The notes under the pieces were generated by a model, which saw only the letters and a list, made by a program, of their open reading frames with translations, was not told the origin of the DNA and ran no database searches. The position numbers and the translations under genes are program-made. From positions 5,704,001-5,768,000 of the forward strand of contig NZ_JAOQNK010000001.1 in NCBI RefSeq assembly GCF_025961315.1: 64,000 bases of DNA. The letters run 5' to 3'. Positions 35,805-44,832 of the stretch are shown piece after piece. Position 1 is the stretch's first letter. Every line of letters begins with the position of its first letter. This DNA comes from Sphingobacterium kitahiroshimense (GTDB taxonomy: Bacteria > Bacteroidota > Bacteroidia > Sphingobacteriales > Sphingobacteriaceae).

Positions 35805-35836
35805 AAAAAGGCTTTCTATTATTAGAAAGCCTTTTT
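35805..35836. terminator. Bidirectional terminator
   Basis: A perfect 14-bp stem (AAAAAGGCTTTCTA / TAGAAAGCCTTTTT) between the convergent lipoprotein and DUF5686 genes. Confidence 0.85.
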
Positions 35837-35839
35837 ATG

Positions 35840-38431
35840 TTAGAAATCAAATTTTATTCTAGCCCTTATGCCCGATTTAGGAGCACCTGGGTGATCAAGA
35901 TAATTTAATCTCCGGACATAATCTACGCGAAGTATTTTGAAAATATTGGACAATCCAACACTAGCCTCCATGTATGGATCCGATCCAAAGGTGTACGAAG
36001 ATTGTATATTGTCAGCATTTTTCTGAAAGTCAAATACTTTGTCAGAATGATCTGGGTTATTCTCATCTCGAAGCCCACCGTACACAGCTTTAAAACTAAA
36101 TACTTCACGAAGTTTTAGCTTTTTAATACCTGGAATTTTGTTTAACAAGAAACCATTCATGTAGTATTGTATATTAGCGGATGCATGGTGGTCACTGACA
36201 AATTCCAAGAAGTTCATCAAGTTGTAAGAATTAAGCTGATATGCATAAGTTTGATTCGCACGGTGTATCGTTAAGAAAGGAAATGGAATTCCTTTACCAG
36301 CAATATAAGTACCTGCGACATCAATATCTGCATAGCCGAACTGGCTCAGGTAAAATCTTTTGAATGCTCCTACGTTAAAGTTGTGATAACTATATTCGCC
36401 TTTGAATACATCTTTAAGTCCAGCCGTGTAGTTAAAGTTAAAAATAGGGTATTCATTAAATATGGGAGTACGATAAAGCTTTCCTTGATAAAACTGTTCA
36501 TTCGGAGCGTAGCGAATATTTACTGATAATTCTGTTGAATTGATTTCGTTGAACACTTTAGTTTGACCATTATCATCTATGATCTGATACCTTAAAGATC
36601 CTGCTGGCGATTGTTTTGTTGCATTAAATCCCAATCCAATACTTAAGCGATTTTCAAATTCTTTTCTATAATCAACGCGATAAACATCATTATAGATGTA
36701 ATTTTCATTATCACCTCTTTTGAAGGATAACAAAAAGTTATCTTCTTGTATAAATTCTAAAGCTTGACCAGGAATCTTGGTGTCACGCTGGAACGATGCC
36801 CGGATGTAGTGTTGTGGAAATGAATAAACAGACTTATTGTTGAAAGCATAAGTTCCGCTTAAAAAGTATTTCCATTTTTCATCTTTAAATCCATATGCTG
36901 CATACGATTCAGCATAAAATCTTTTACTGAATGATTCTGTAGTTCTACCACCAACACGAAGTCTAAATCCTTCGACAGGGTTAAAGCTATAAAAAGTATT
37001 TACCGGACCAATTTCAACAGGACCAGCCTGTTTATATCCCGATAATACCAAAGCTGCAATATCCATAAAGGTTTTAAAAGAAGGAATCTGTTGCAGGGTG
37101 TCGATATTATGATAAATATTCAGCTCATTTTTCGTTAAAGGAATTTGACGTTGCGTATCAAAAAGTTTTCGAGTACCCTTTCCATCTGCTATATTGTAAG
37201 CAATTACCGTTTCAGGACCACTGTAAATACTATCCGGTTGAACAACGCCAGTTTTATAATTTTTATAGTTGACAGTTCTGTTACCACGAATACCTGTTCC
37301 TTTATCTGTTAAAGAAAAATCAATACCAAGTGTACTTTGACTTAAATAGAATCTTTTACTCTCATCCTGATCAAATTTGAGTTCAATATTCATGTCCCTT
37401 ACAAAGTTCAAATTGATATCATCAGCGACAGTCATATTAGCACCTTGTACAGCATAGTTACCATCAAGTGTAATATATAACTGGCCTTTGAAAAGCATGT
37501 CCGCTTTATTGCGTGGAAAAAAACTAAGTTCAACTAACCACGGTTGCTGTGTTTTTATCGTATCTGTGATAAAAAACTTGTAAAATGTGGGAGCCGAGTT
37601 GGCGATTGGACTTAAAAATTGATTCGTTACCAGCGTGATATTGTTATCGTAAATATCTACTGTCTCATAAAGTTTATTGAAATATGCACTTAAACCATCA
37701 TTATCAATAAATTTGGGATCAAATTGCGCACGTTGCTCTCCTATGATATATTGTTTTGTTTTTTTAGGGTCCTTACGAAAATATACTTTTGAAAGTTTCT
37801 CTTCCATAAAAGCAGGCAATAGATATTTATTTGCAGTTTTAGCCGAATCATCTACTTCAAAAAGAAATTGGTAATTTTTGAATATCTTCTTGTTTACAAA
37901 TTTCTCTGATAAATTGCTCAGTCCTAAAGAGATCTTTTCGTATTGGTCATATTGCGCGAATTGTTGCCCTGTTAATCTATTTTTACTTTTATTTTCGATT
38001 ACTTTACGGATCAATGCGACAGCAGGATTATCTTTGTTTGTATACTTTCTCTTTTTTGCTCTGACTACAACCTCATCAAGGGTATTGTCCTGAGATTCCA
38101 TTAATACCTCGATCTGTTGCGTTTCGTCATTTGTAACAAATACATCTTTATAATCATACCCAATACTTGATACACGGATTTTCACATAATTCTTTGGAAA
38201 TTTTAAGGTGAACCGTCCAGATTCTTCAGTCGAAGTCGCATTGCCGGGGGCAGCAGGTGCTCCAACAACAGCAACTGTCGCATAGCCGATCGGTTGTTTT
38301 GTCTTGCTGTCCTTAACGATACCCTGTACTGTTTTTAATTGGCCTAATGCTGCAGTAATACTTACTAACATGACTGATGCCAGTAAAAATAGTGTTTTTG
38401 CAATTGTACTGCTACTACGTTGGTATTCCAT
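35840..38431 (-). CDS. DUF5686 / carboxypeptidase-regulatory-like outer-membrane protein
   Basis: The 863-residue protein has a signal peptide (to about ALGQ, residue 30), an N-terminal CarboxypepD_reg-like beta-sandwich (VQGIVKDSKTKQPIGYATVAVVG, about 35-110), the linker DNTLDEVVVRAKKRKYTNKDNPA, and a long C-terminal region ending in an aromatic-alternating strand (IRARIKFDF) typical of outer-membrane barrels. This is the DUF5686 architecture common in Bacteroidota. It resembles TonB-dependent receptors in its N-terminal domain but has no plug domain. Function unknown. Confidence 0.85.
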   Translation of the reverse strand: MEYQRSSSTIAKTLFLLASVMLVSITAALGQLKTVQGIVKDSKTKQPIGYATVAVVGAPAAPGNATSTEESGRFTLKFPKNYVKIRVSSIGYDYKDVFVTNDETQQIEVLMESQDNTLDEVVVRAKKRKYTNKDNPAVALIRKVIENKSKNRLTGQQFAQYDQYEKISLGLSNLSEKFVNKKIFKNYQFLFEVDDSAKTANKYLLPAFMEEKLSKVYFRKDPKKTKQYIIGEQRAQFDPKFIDNDGLSAYFNKLYETVDIYDNNITLVTNQFLSPIANSAPTFYKFFITDTIKTQQPWLVELSFFPRNKADMLFKGQLYITLDGNYAVQGANMTVADDINLNFVRDMNIELKFDQDESKRFYLSQSTLGIDFSLTDKGTGIRGNRTVNYKNYKTGVVQPDSIYSGPETVIAYNIADGKGTRKLFDTQRQIPLTKNELNIYHNIDTLQQIPSFKTFMDIAALVLSGYKQAGPVEIGPVNTFYSFNPVEGFRLRVGGRTTESFSKRFYAESYAAYGFKDEKWKYFLSGTYAFNNKSVYSFPQHYIRASFQRDTKIPGQALEFIQEDNFLLSFKRGDNENYIYNDVYRVDYRKEFENRLSIGLGFNATKQSPAGSLRYQIIDDNGQTKVFNEINSTELSVNIRYAPNEQFYQGKLYRTPIFNEYPIFNFNYTAGLKDVFKGEYSYHNFNVGAFKRFYLSQFGYADIDVAGTYIAGKGIPFPFLTIHRANQTYAYQLNSYNLMNFLEFVSDHHASANIQYYMNGFLLNKIPGIKKLKLREVFSFKAVYGGLRDENNPDHSDKVFDFQKNADNIQSSYTFGSDPYMEASVGLSNIFKILRVDYVRRLNYLDHPGAPKSGIRARIKFDF

Positions 38432-38744
38432 AATTTTACATTAATTATATCACAAATTACCGATACGTGTTATAACACCATCTTAATTTCTGACTTTTTA
38501 ACTTAAAAGTTCTAATAAGTTGTATGCAAAAGAAATAAAAAATTAAGAATTAATAAAACATTTACAATTTTTTAACTTCACTATTTTTATTAATCGACTA
38601 TTAACTTGTTGAATAGCAGTGCATTTGTTTTAATGTCAGAATAAACTGACTATAATTTTACTTCTTTATGATGAAATTCGACCTAAATACAACCAATCTC
38701 GTTGACTATTGTAACAAAAAGGTCAACGAAGTTGTTTTGATTTT
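38432..38744. other. 313-bp AT-rich intergenic region
   Basis: It holds the 5' flank of the DUF5686 gene and, at 38700-38728, a 7-bp inverted repeat (CGTTGAC / GTCAACG) with a 15-nt loop that might weakly terminate the long RluA-family gene. Nothing else was recognised. Confidence 0.5.
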
Positions 38745-40451
38745 TTAAAAATTGGGTTCCGACGCAAAATGAATGCGCTCTTTTGTGGTAGGGTGGTTAA
38801 ACTCAATATAAGCAGCATGCAAGTGTAATCGATCAGATTTTTGACCATAAAGATCGTCTCCAACAATAGGACAGTTCATTCCTTTAGGATGAGCAGAATG
38901 AAGGCGAAGTTGATGTGTTCTTCCTGTCAATGGAAAGTATCGCACTTTGGTTTTACCGTTTATAATTTCGATTTTTTCCCATTTAGTAACTGCTTTCTTT
39001 CCATGTTCATAACAGACTAACTGTCGAGGTCTATCGTCAAGATCAACCCGTAGAGGTAGTGATATAATTCCAGAATCGGTATCGATAATGCCATCAAGTA
39101 AAGCAATATATTGCTTGACGATGGTATGGTTGATAAATTGACTCTGAATAAATTTGTGAGCTTCTTTAGTTTTGGCTATCACAAGAATTCCGGATGTAGA
39201 CATATCTAACCGATGAACAATTAAAGGCCCTGCATCGGGATATTTTTTAAGCATGCGTGTATAGACCGAATCTTTAACATGTATGCCAGGGACGGATAGG
39301 AATTCTTCAGGCTTATTTATAATGATCAGGCTTTCATCTTCGTAAATAATGGGGAGTTCAATGCCTTCATCAGGGCTTTCGAGCATCGGATTTTTATCAA
39401 CCTGTAATCCCTCAAGCATAAAGCCGAGAATAGGTTCACATTTATTGCGACATGCAGGGTAGTAGCTTTGATGTCTTCGTACTTCAGCCGAAGGCGATTG
39501 TCCCCACCAAAATTCGGCAAGCGCAATTGGCTTGTAATCATTTAAATAAGCAAATTGCAATAGTTTTGGTGCGGCACATTCACCAGATCCAGCAGGTGGT
39601 TGCAAATTGTATGCGTTAAAAATGTCAATGACATTTTTAGTTTCCCCTTTCGCATTTTTAAAATTGTATTGTGCAAATAATTGATTTTGCAACTGTGCAG
39701 AACGTTTTTTACGCTCTTCTTTTAAATCGGCTATTATATTGAGGTGATCATTTAGCGGTTTTTCAGCGATGGAAATATCATGGTGATATTGTTTTTGGAA
39801 AACACTCAGTTCAAACTTATCTCTTAAACTCTGTTTGATCAGATCTTCTTCAAGCAGTTGATATGATGCAGCTGATAGGGTTAATTTTGATTTGTCTCGC
39901 AGTTGTTTACGTTCTTTCTTTTGAATTTTCAGATTTTCTTTAAAGTTGGCCAATTGCTGATCCAGCCTCACTTTAGTGTCATCGAGTTTTTCTTTCAGTT
40001 GCGTACCTGTTTCACTCTGCTCTAATGCTGTAATTTGCTTATTAAGGTTATTGAGGTGTTCCTCTTCTAACAGAAAAAAAGAATTTTCCGTTAACATATC
40101 AAAAACCGGAGGTACAAAATAGCGATGATCATTTTTGCCAGCCAGTTTACCGGAGAAACCAGCTAGAAATCCAATATGACCATCTTGATCTTGGACAATT
40201 AATACACCGAACATTTTACCAATGGCCTGTCCATCCATTTTTTCGTTTAAACCAAAATTATGAACCCATTCCGTTTGAGTAAGAATATATTCTTGAACAG
40301 ATGCGCAGGCTTGTTTTGCCAGTTCATGTGGTTCATAACAGAAGGGGAAAGTAAAATGTGTAGGTAAAAGTATTTCCTTGATTTCCTCATTAAATTCGTG
40401 AAAGTATAGATCACCGTTCAAACAATTCCCCTTCATCATTGTTATTTTCAT
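38745..40451 (-). CDS. Long RluA-family pseudouridine synthase with N-terminal coiled-coil extension
   Basis: The 568-residue protein has a C-terminal pseudouridine synthase domain (about 365-565) with VHRLDMSTSGILVIAKT (catalytic Asp) and GRTHQLRLH. Ahead of it lie about 360 residues: an alpha/beta part with Cys residues (1-130), a charged coiled coil (about 135-265) and a linker with a Cys pair (YYPACRNKCEP). No S4 domain is visible. Long RluA proteins of this type occur in several phyla. The role of the extension and the target RNA are unknown. The promoter element is 8 nt from the ATG. Confidence 0.88.
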   Translation of the reverse strand: MKITMMKGNCLNGDLYFHEFNEEIKEILLPTHFTFPFCYEPHELAKQACASVQEYILTQTEWVHNFGLNEKMDGQAIGKMFGVLIVQDQDGHIGFLAGFSGKLAGKNDHRYFVPPVFDMLTENSFFLLEEEHLNNLNKQITALEQSETGTQLKEKLDDTKVRLDQQLANFKENLKIQKKERKQLRDKSKLTLSAASYQLLEEDLIKQSLRDKFELSVFQKQYHHDISIAEKPLNDHLNIIADLKEERKKRSAQLQNQLFAQYNFKNAKGETKNVIDIFNAYNLQPPAGSGECAAPKLLQFAYLNDYKPIALAEFWWGQSPSAEVRRHQSYYPACRNKCEPILGFMLEGLQVDKNPMLESPDEGIELPIIYEDESLIIINKPEEFLSVPGIHVKDSVYTRMLKKYPDAGPLIVHRLDMSTSGILVIAKTKEAHKFIQSQFINHTIVKQYIALLDGIIDTDSGIISLPLRVDLDDRPRQLVCYEHGKKAVTKWEKIEIINGKTKVRYFPLTGRTHQLRLHSAHPKGMNCPIVGDDLYGQKSDRLHLHAAYIEFNHPTTKERIHFASEPNF

Positions 40452-40459
40452 TATGCGTA

Positions 40460-40467
40460 CAAAAGTA
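40460..40467 (-). promoter_or_regulatory. -7 promoter element (TACTTTTG)
   Basis: A consensus element on the minus strand, 8 nt before the ATG at 40451, giving a leader of about 4 nt. Confidence 0.55.
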
Positions 40468-40595
40468 CAAAAATGATGTTATTTTTATGACAATATTATT
40501 TCTTAATTAATGGGCTTTACGGCCTCATTTTATTAATATTGTATATCAAGTAACAGTGATTTTAATAATTTAAATAAATTGTAAAATAATTCATT

Positions 40596-41066
40596 ATGAA
40601 AGCAAAAATTGGTATTAAAGAAGCAGACTTGGCAAAGGTAGCCGCTATTTTGAATAATGTGTTAGCGGATGAAAGTATTGTGTATCAAAAAACAAGAAAT
40701 GCACATTGGAATGTTGAAGGTCCAGATTTTCATGCCGCGCATTTATTTTTGGAATCGCAGTATAATGAATTGGCAGAAATTATTGATGAAGTCGCAGAAC
40801 GCATCCGTCAAATCGGACATTATGCAGTAGGTTCATACGCCAAATATCTAGAATTGACCCATCTTACAGAGACGAAGTACGAACATACAGATAGTAAAGG
40901 GTTTTTCAAGGAATTACTGTCAGATCATGAATCTGTTATTATGAATATTAGAGGAAATTTGGATGCGGTCGAAAAAGCTGGAGATCAGGCGACTGAAGAT
41001 TTTCTTGTTGGTTTACTAGCGCAGCATGAAAAGATGGCTTGGATGTTACGTGCTCATGTAGCATAA
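40596..41066 (+). CDS. dps: Dps-family ferritin-like protein
   Basis: The 156-residue four-helix protein has the Dps ferroxidase pattern: KTRNAHWNVEGPDFHAAHLFLESQYNELAEIIDEVAERIR (about 32-71 in parts), with His35, His46 and the Asp/Glu ligands characteristic of the inter-subunit site. Dps dodecamers oxidise Fe(II) with peroxide, store iron and protect DNA. Control by peroxide or iron is usual, but no 7-1-7 box like that at 7405 was seen upstream. Confidence 0.93.
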   Translation: MKAKIGIKEADLAKVAAILNNVLADESIVYQKTRNAHWNVEGPDFHAAHLFLESQYNELAEIIDEVAERIRQIGHYAVGSYAKYLELTHLTETKYEHTDSKGFFKELLSDHESVIMNIRGNLDAVEKAGDQATEDFLVGLLAQHEKMAWMLRAHVA

Positions 41067-41084
41067 CTTTTATAACAATCTTTT

Positions 41085-41121
41085 CAAAAAAAAGCAGTAC
41101 CCTCGGTACTGCTTTTTTTTT
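41085..41121 (+). terminator. dps terminator
   Basis: An 8-bp GC-containing stem (GCAGTACC / GGTACTGC), 3-nt loop, extended by A/T pairs and ending in T9. Confidence 0.9.
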
Positions 41122-41190
41122 GAAAGTACTAAAAACTGCATGATAATTGTAAAGGGCATTACATCACTGCAAATTTATTTTTCCATTAGT

Positions 41191-41946
41191 ATGCGCTATT
41201 ATTTTGTTTTAATTGTCTTTTCGCTTCTGTTTTTCTCATGTGCTGAATCCCTTATGGTACAATCGACTGGAGTTTTACAAAATGCATCGCGGACACATCA
41301 CTTAAAAAATGGTGAACGTGAGCTGATTTACATTCCCATGCGGCATTTAGGTAAACGTAATTATTACGATTATATTCAGCGAATGGTCGACTCATTACAA
41401 AATCAAGGGTTTGTTGTATTTTATGAAAGTATTGCCTACCAAGTGGATAGTGCCCAACAAAGAGATGTATATGATCGAAAGTTTCGAAAATTAGTAGGAC
41501 ACGTAATAGGTAGTACCAAAGTGTATGAAAAAACTTCCGATACAACAAAAGTATTAATGGCTCCACTTTATAAAAATCTCGGAAGTAGAATCATCCAACA
41601 GCCCCAATATTCGTTTTTTAAAGTTGATTATAATACAGCAGTTATTGCAGATATTCCCAAAAATGAACTTTTGGACGAATTTGAATACAGCTATGGTGAT
41701 ATTATTCTTGATTCATGTGACTTGAAAACTCCTTTAAATGAGCCTTATACTTGTAAACCTATAAAAGCAGAGTTTAGAAATATTTTCGACCGGGAATTTA
41801 TAATGAAAAAAAGAGAACAAAATTTAGCAGCTTTGGTGGCGGATGCTTCACAAAAGAAAATTCTAATTATGTTTGGGGCCGCGCATTACAAAGGCTTTCT
41901 CAAATATTTGAAAGAGCGTAACCCGGATTGGATAAATGTAAAATAA
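41191..41946 (+). CDS. TraB/Tiki-superfamily-like lipoprotein (tentative)
   Basis: The 251-residue protein starts with a lipoprotein signal (VFSLLFFSCAES). Conserved-looking blocks are IPMRHLG near 46-52, FVVFYES near 78, and the pair KREQNLAALV ... ILIMFGAAHYKGFLKYL near the C-terminus. The order H, E, R, GAxH is that of the TraB/GumN (Tiki-like) superfamily of possible metalloproteases. The ATG at 41191 was chosen because it gives the signal peptide; the in-frame ATG at 41140 does not. A zinc peptidase gene follows after 6 nt. Confidence 0.55.
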   Translation: MRYYFVLIVFSLLFFSCAESLMVQSTGVLQNASRTHHLKNGERELIYIPMRHLGKRNYYDYIQRMVDSLQNQGFVVFYESIAYQVDSAQQRDVYDRKFRKLVGHVIGSTKVYEKTSDTTKVLMAPLYKNLGSRIIQQPQYSFFKVDYNTAVIADIPKNELLDEFEYSYGDIILDSCDLKTPLNEPYTCKPIKAEFRNIFDREFIMKKREQNLAALVADASQKKILIMFGAAHYKGFLKYLKERNPDWINVK

Positions 41947-41952
41947 GAAAAT

Positions 41953-42744
41953 ATGGAGAAATTGTTTATTGTTATTTTGGTACCCGCTGTTATATATCTC
42001 GTGTATTACCTTTTAAATAAAACGGAGAAAAATAGCAAAGCCATCAGGCGTGTTCTGAGTAAAGAGGGAAAAGATATTCTTTTGAAAGAAGTACAGTACT
42101 ATCGAAATTTGAACGAAGCGGATAAAATTGAATTTGAAAAGCGCTGCTTACATTTTTTAGATCATGTATCTGTAGAAGGAATTGGTGTTGAAGTTTCTTT
42201 AAAAGATTATATGTTAGTAGCGGCAAGTGCTATAATACCTGTTTTCGCTTTTAAAAATTGGAAATATGCAAATTTAACAACTGTACTGCTTTATCCCAAT
42301 ACTTTTAATCAAGATTACCAGTTCGAAGGCAGTCAGGGGCGCAATATTTTAGGAATGGTAGGCGAGGGGTCCATGAACGGTCAGATGATTTTATCAAAAG
42401 AGGCTCTTGAAGCTGGTTTCTCAAATACAAAGGACGGCCAAAACACAGCCATTCATGAGTTTGTCCACCTGTTGGATAAAACGGATGGTGAAGTCGATGG
42501 ATTACCGCAATTTTTGATAGATCATACGTATAGTCTAGCCTGGTTAGAAATGATTCGTAAAGAAATTTTAAAAATTCAGGAAGGTAAATCTGATATCAAT
42601 CCGTATGGCATTACAAATCGGGCGGAGTTTTTTGCCGTTGCTTCCGAATACTTTTTTGAAAACCCTGAACGGCTTAAAAATCATCATCCAGAGCTTTACA
42701 AAGCATTAAGTATGGCATTTCAGCAAGACCTGAGTCCTGCTTAA
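41953..42744 (+). CDS. MtfA/M90-family zinc-dependent peptidase
   Basis: The 263-residue protein has an N-terminal membrane segment (LFIVILVPAVIYLVYYLL) and the M90 motif HEFVHLLDKTDGEVDGLP (about 158-175), matching HExxH of MtfA, with ASEYFFENPE providing the further Glu ligand (about 236). MtfA is a peptidase that binds the Mlc repressor in enterobacteria; here the target is unknown. Unlike MtfA, this form is membrane-anchored. Likely co-transcribed with the preceding lipoprotein. Confidence 0.9.
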   Translation: MEKLFIVILVPAVIYLVYYLLNKTEKNSKAIRRVLSKEGKDILLKEVQYYRNLNEADKIEFEKRCLHFLDHVSVEGIGVEVSLKDYMLVAASAIIPVFAFKNWKYANLTTVLLYPNTFNQDYQFEGSQGRNILGMVGEGSMNGQMILSKEALEAGFSNTKDGQNTAIHEFVHLLDKTDGEVDGLPQFLIDHTYSLAWLEMIRKEILKIQEGKSDINPYGITNRAEFFAVASEYFFENPERLKNHHPELYKALSMAFQQDLSPA

Positions 42745-42820
42745 TCATGTTATCTGGTTGTTATGGGTTACTATTCAATAAATGTATGGTTATCTCTTAA
42801 GTAAAGAATAGACTTGAAAC

Positions 42821-42854
42821 AAAAAAGCTCTTCCATATGATGAAGAGCTTTTTT
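42821..42854. terminator. Bidirectional terminator
   Basis: A 13-bp stem (AAAAAAGCTCTTC / GAAGAGCTTTTTT) with an 8-nt loop between convergent genes. Confidence 0.9.
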
Positions 42855-42884
42855 ATTGTCTTATTAAGCGATCTTTATTAAAAC

Positions 42885-44660
42885 CTATATCGCTTCTAAA
42901 AGTTGTTTTTCATGTAGTTCAAAATATTGTCCTTTTAAGTTCATAAGTTCATCATGAGAACCTTCTTCCGCAATTCTTCCCTGATCCAACACAATGATTT
43001 TATCGGCATTTTTGATTGTCGATACACGATGCGCTATAAACACACATGTCTTTCCTTTCATAATACGGCTTAGGGAAGTCAATATCTGTTCTTCCGTTTT
43101 GGTATCTACGGCAGACAGACAGTCATCAAAAATCAAGATCTTAGGTTCTTTAATTAAAGCCCGCGCGATGGAGACACGTTGCTTTTGTCCTCCAGAAAGC
43201 GTGATTCCACGTTCCCCAACCGAAGTTTCAAAACCTTGATCAAATCCCATTATATTTTCATAGACTGCGGCATCTTTCGCTGCCTGCTCGACTTGCTCCT
43301 GTGTAAAGTGGTCTAGACCAAATGCGATATTGTTACTGATCGTATCTGAAAATAGAAAAACCTCCTGAGGCACAAAGCCTGTTTGTTGCCTTAGATCCTG
43401 AAAATCTAGCTTTGTGATAGCAGTGTCGTCATATTTGATGGCCCCCTTGTCGATATCAAACATACGAAGCAGTAAATTCGCTAAAGTCGATTTACCCGAT
43501 CCCGTTTTACCAATGATCGCCAGTGTTTTCCCTGCAGGAATATGAAACGATAAATCCTTGATCGCTTGAATCCCCGTTTCAGGATAGGTGAATGAAATGT
43601 TTTCAACCTTTAGATCTCCTGTAAGTACTTTTTTAATTTCGCCGTTAATAATAGGAGACTCGGTATTTAAAAATTCGTTGATCCGTTTTTGCGATGCTGA
43701 GGCGCGCTGTACCAGTGAAGTTACCCAAGCTAAAGACATAGCAGGGAAAGTCAATTGGTTGACATAAATGATAAACTCAGCAATATTTCCCGCAGTGATG
43801 GTACCTTTTGCAACTTCCAAACCACCCACATAAATGGTTATTATGGTGCTTAAACCAATTAATAATAGAATTAGCGGAAAGAAGACTGCCTGTACTTTGA
43901 CAAGTGATAAAGCCGTATTCCGATAGATGGTACTCTCTTCTTCAAAAGAATCCATTTTATATTTTTCTCTGTTGTATGTTTTAATGACTCTGATACCTGC
44001 AAAGTTTTCTTGAACAAAAGACGCTAAACGTGCCAGTTGCTTTTGAATTTTCTCACTTCTTTTATTGATGATCTTATTTACAAATAAAATAACAGCAGAA
44101 AGAATAGGGATAGGGATAAGTGCATATGTCGCTAGACGGGCATTAACATCATACATAGCATAAATCACCATGATCGATAAGACAACGGTATTGATGGCAT
44201 ACATAATAGCAGGGCCGAGGTAATTTCTGACCTGGTTGACATCTTCCGTAGCCCTACTCATAAGATCTCCCGTGTTATTTCTTCTAAAAAAAGCAAAATC
44301 TAGTTTTTGATAATGTCTGTAGATTTCATTTTTTAAATCATACTCAATATGGCGAGATGTCAGAATGATTGTCTGGCGCATCATAAACAAGAAAATACCA
44401 CGAAGCAGAGACAGTAATAAAACTACCCCACCGAAAAATAGCAAACTAGATCCAAAAACTTTATAGATCAATTCTTGTCTTTCAAATCCGTGGTAGAGTT
44501 TATATAAATAGATATTCTCTTGTACCAGATCAAAAGCTTCTCGAATTACTTTTGCAGGAAGGATACCGAAATAATTGGAAATTATAACAAAAATTACCCC
44601 AGGAACAAGCTTCCAGCGATATTTGTAAAAATATTTATTTAAATAAGCTAACTCTTTCAT
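42885..44660 (-). CDS. ABC exporter half-transporter (MdlA/MsbA-like) with Asp in Walker B
   Basis: The 591-residue protein has an N-terminal six-helix exporter domain (about 1-310) and an ATPase domain with Walker A GKTGSGKST, signature LSGGQKQRVSIA and Walker B ILIFDDCLSAVD. The residue after the Walker B Asp is Asp where a catalytic Glu is usual, as in the degenerate half of heterodimers such as BmrCD, TM287/288 and MdlAB. No partner gene is adjacent. The ATG at 44660 is preferred over a TTG at 44672, which lies inside the promoter element. Confidence 0.9.
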   Translation of the reverse strand: MKELAYLNKYFYKYRWKLVPGVIFVIISNYFGILPAKVIREAFDLVQENIYLYKLYHGFERQELIYKVFGSSLLFFGGVVLLLSLLRGIFLFMMRQTIILTSRHIEYDLKNEIYRHYQKLDFAFFRRNNTGDLMSRATEDVNQVRNYLGPAIMYAINTVVLSIMVIYAMYDVNARLATYALIPIPILSAVILFVNKIINKRSEKIQKQLARLASFVQENFAGIRVIKTYNREKYKMDSFEEESTIYRNTALSLVKVQAVFFPLILLLIGLSTIITIYVGGLEVAKGTITAGNIAEFIIYVNQLTFPAMSLAWVTSLVQRASASQKRINEFLNTESPIINGEIKKVLTGDLKVENISFTYPETGIQAIKDLSFHIPAGKTLAIIGKTGSGKSTLANLLLRMFDIDKGAIKYDDTAITKLDFQDLRQQTGFVPQEVFLFSDTISNNIAFGLDHFTQEQVEQAAKDAAVYENIMGFDQGFETSVGERGITLSGGQKQRVSIARALIKEPKILIFDDCLSAVDTKTEEQILTSLSRIMKGKTCVFIAHRVSTIKNADKIIVLDQGRIAEEGSHDELMNLKGQYFELHEKQLLEAI

Positions 44661-44669
44661 ATGATAATA

Positions 44670-44677
44670 CAAATGTA
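44670..44677 (-). promoter_or_regulatory. -7 promoter element (TACATTTG) of the ABC exporter gene
   Basis: A consensus element on the minus strand, 9 nt from the ATG at 44660. Confidence 0.55.
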
Positions 44678-44785
44678 AAACTTATTCGGCATTTAATTTT
44701 CTATTTTACGAACTTATACTGTCACAAACAGTTCATAAGTTTTGTATTTATTTTGAAAGAAAAATTTAGTGTGAAATATATTTTC

Positions 44786-44793
44786 TACTTTTG
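44786..44793 (+). promoter_or_regulatory. -7 promoter element (TACTTTTG) of the dehydrogenase-nusB cluster
   Basis: A consensus element, 39 nt upstream of the ATG at 44833. Confidence 0.55.
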
Positions 44794-44832
44794 TTCCCAA
44801 ATTACCATAAATAAAACTTGAAGCAGAATTTT

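Noticed and set aside
38668..38748. 26-codon plus-strand ORF in the 38.4-38.7 kb gap
   Set aside because: Short, no good promoter element, and its 3' end runs into the convergent RluA gene; coding potential not supported.
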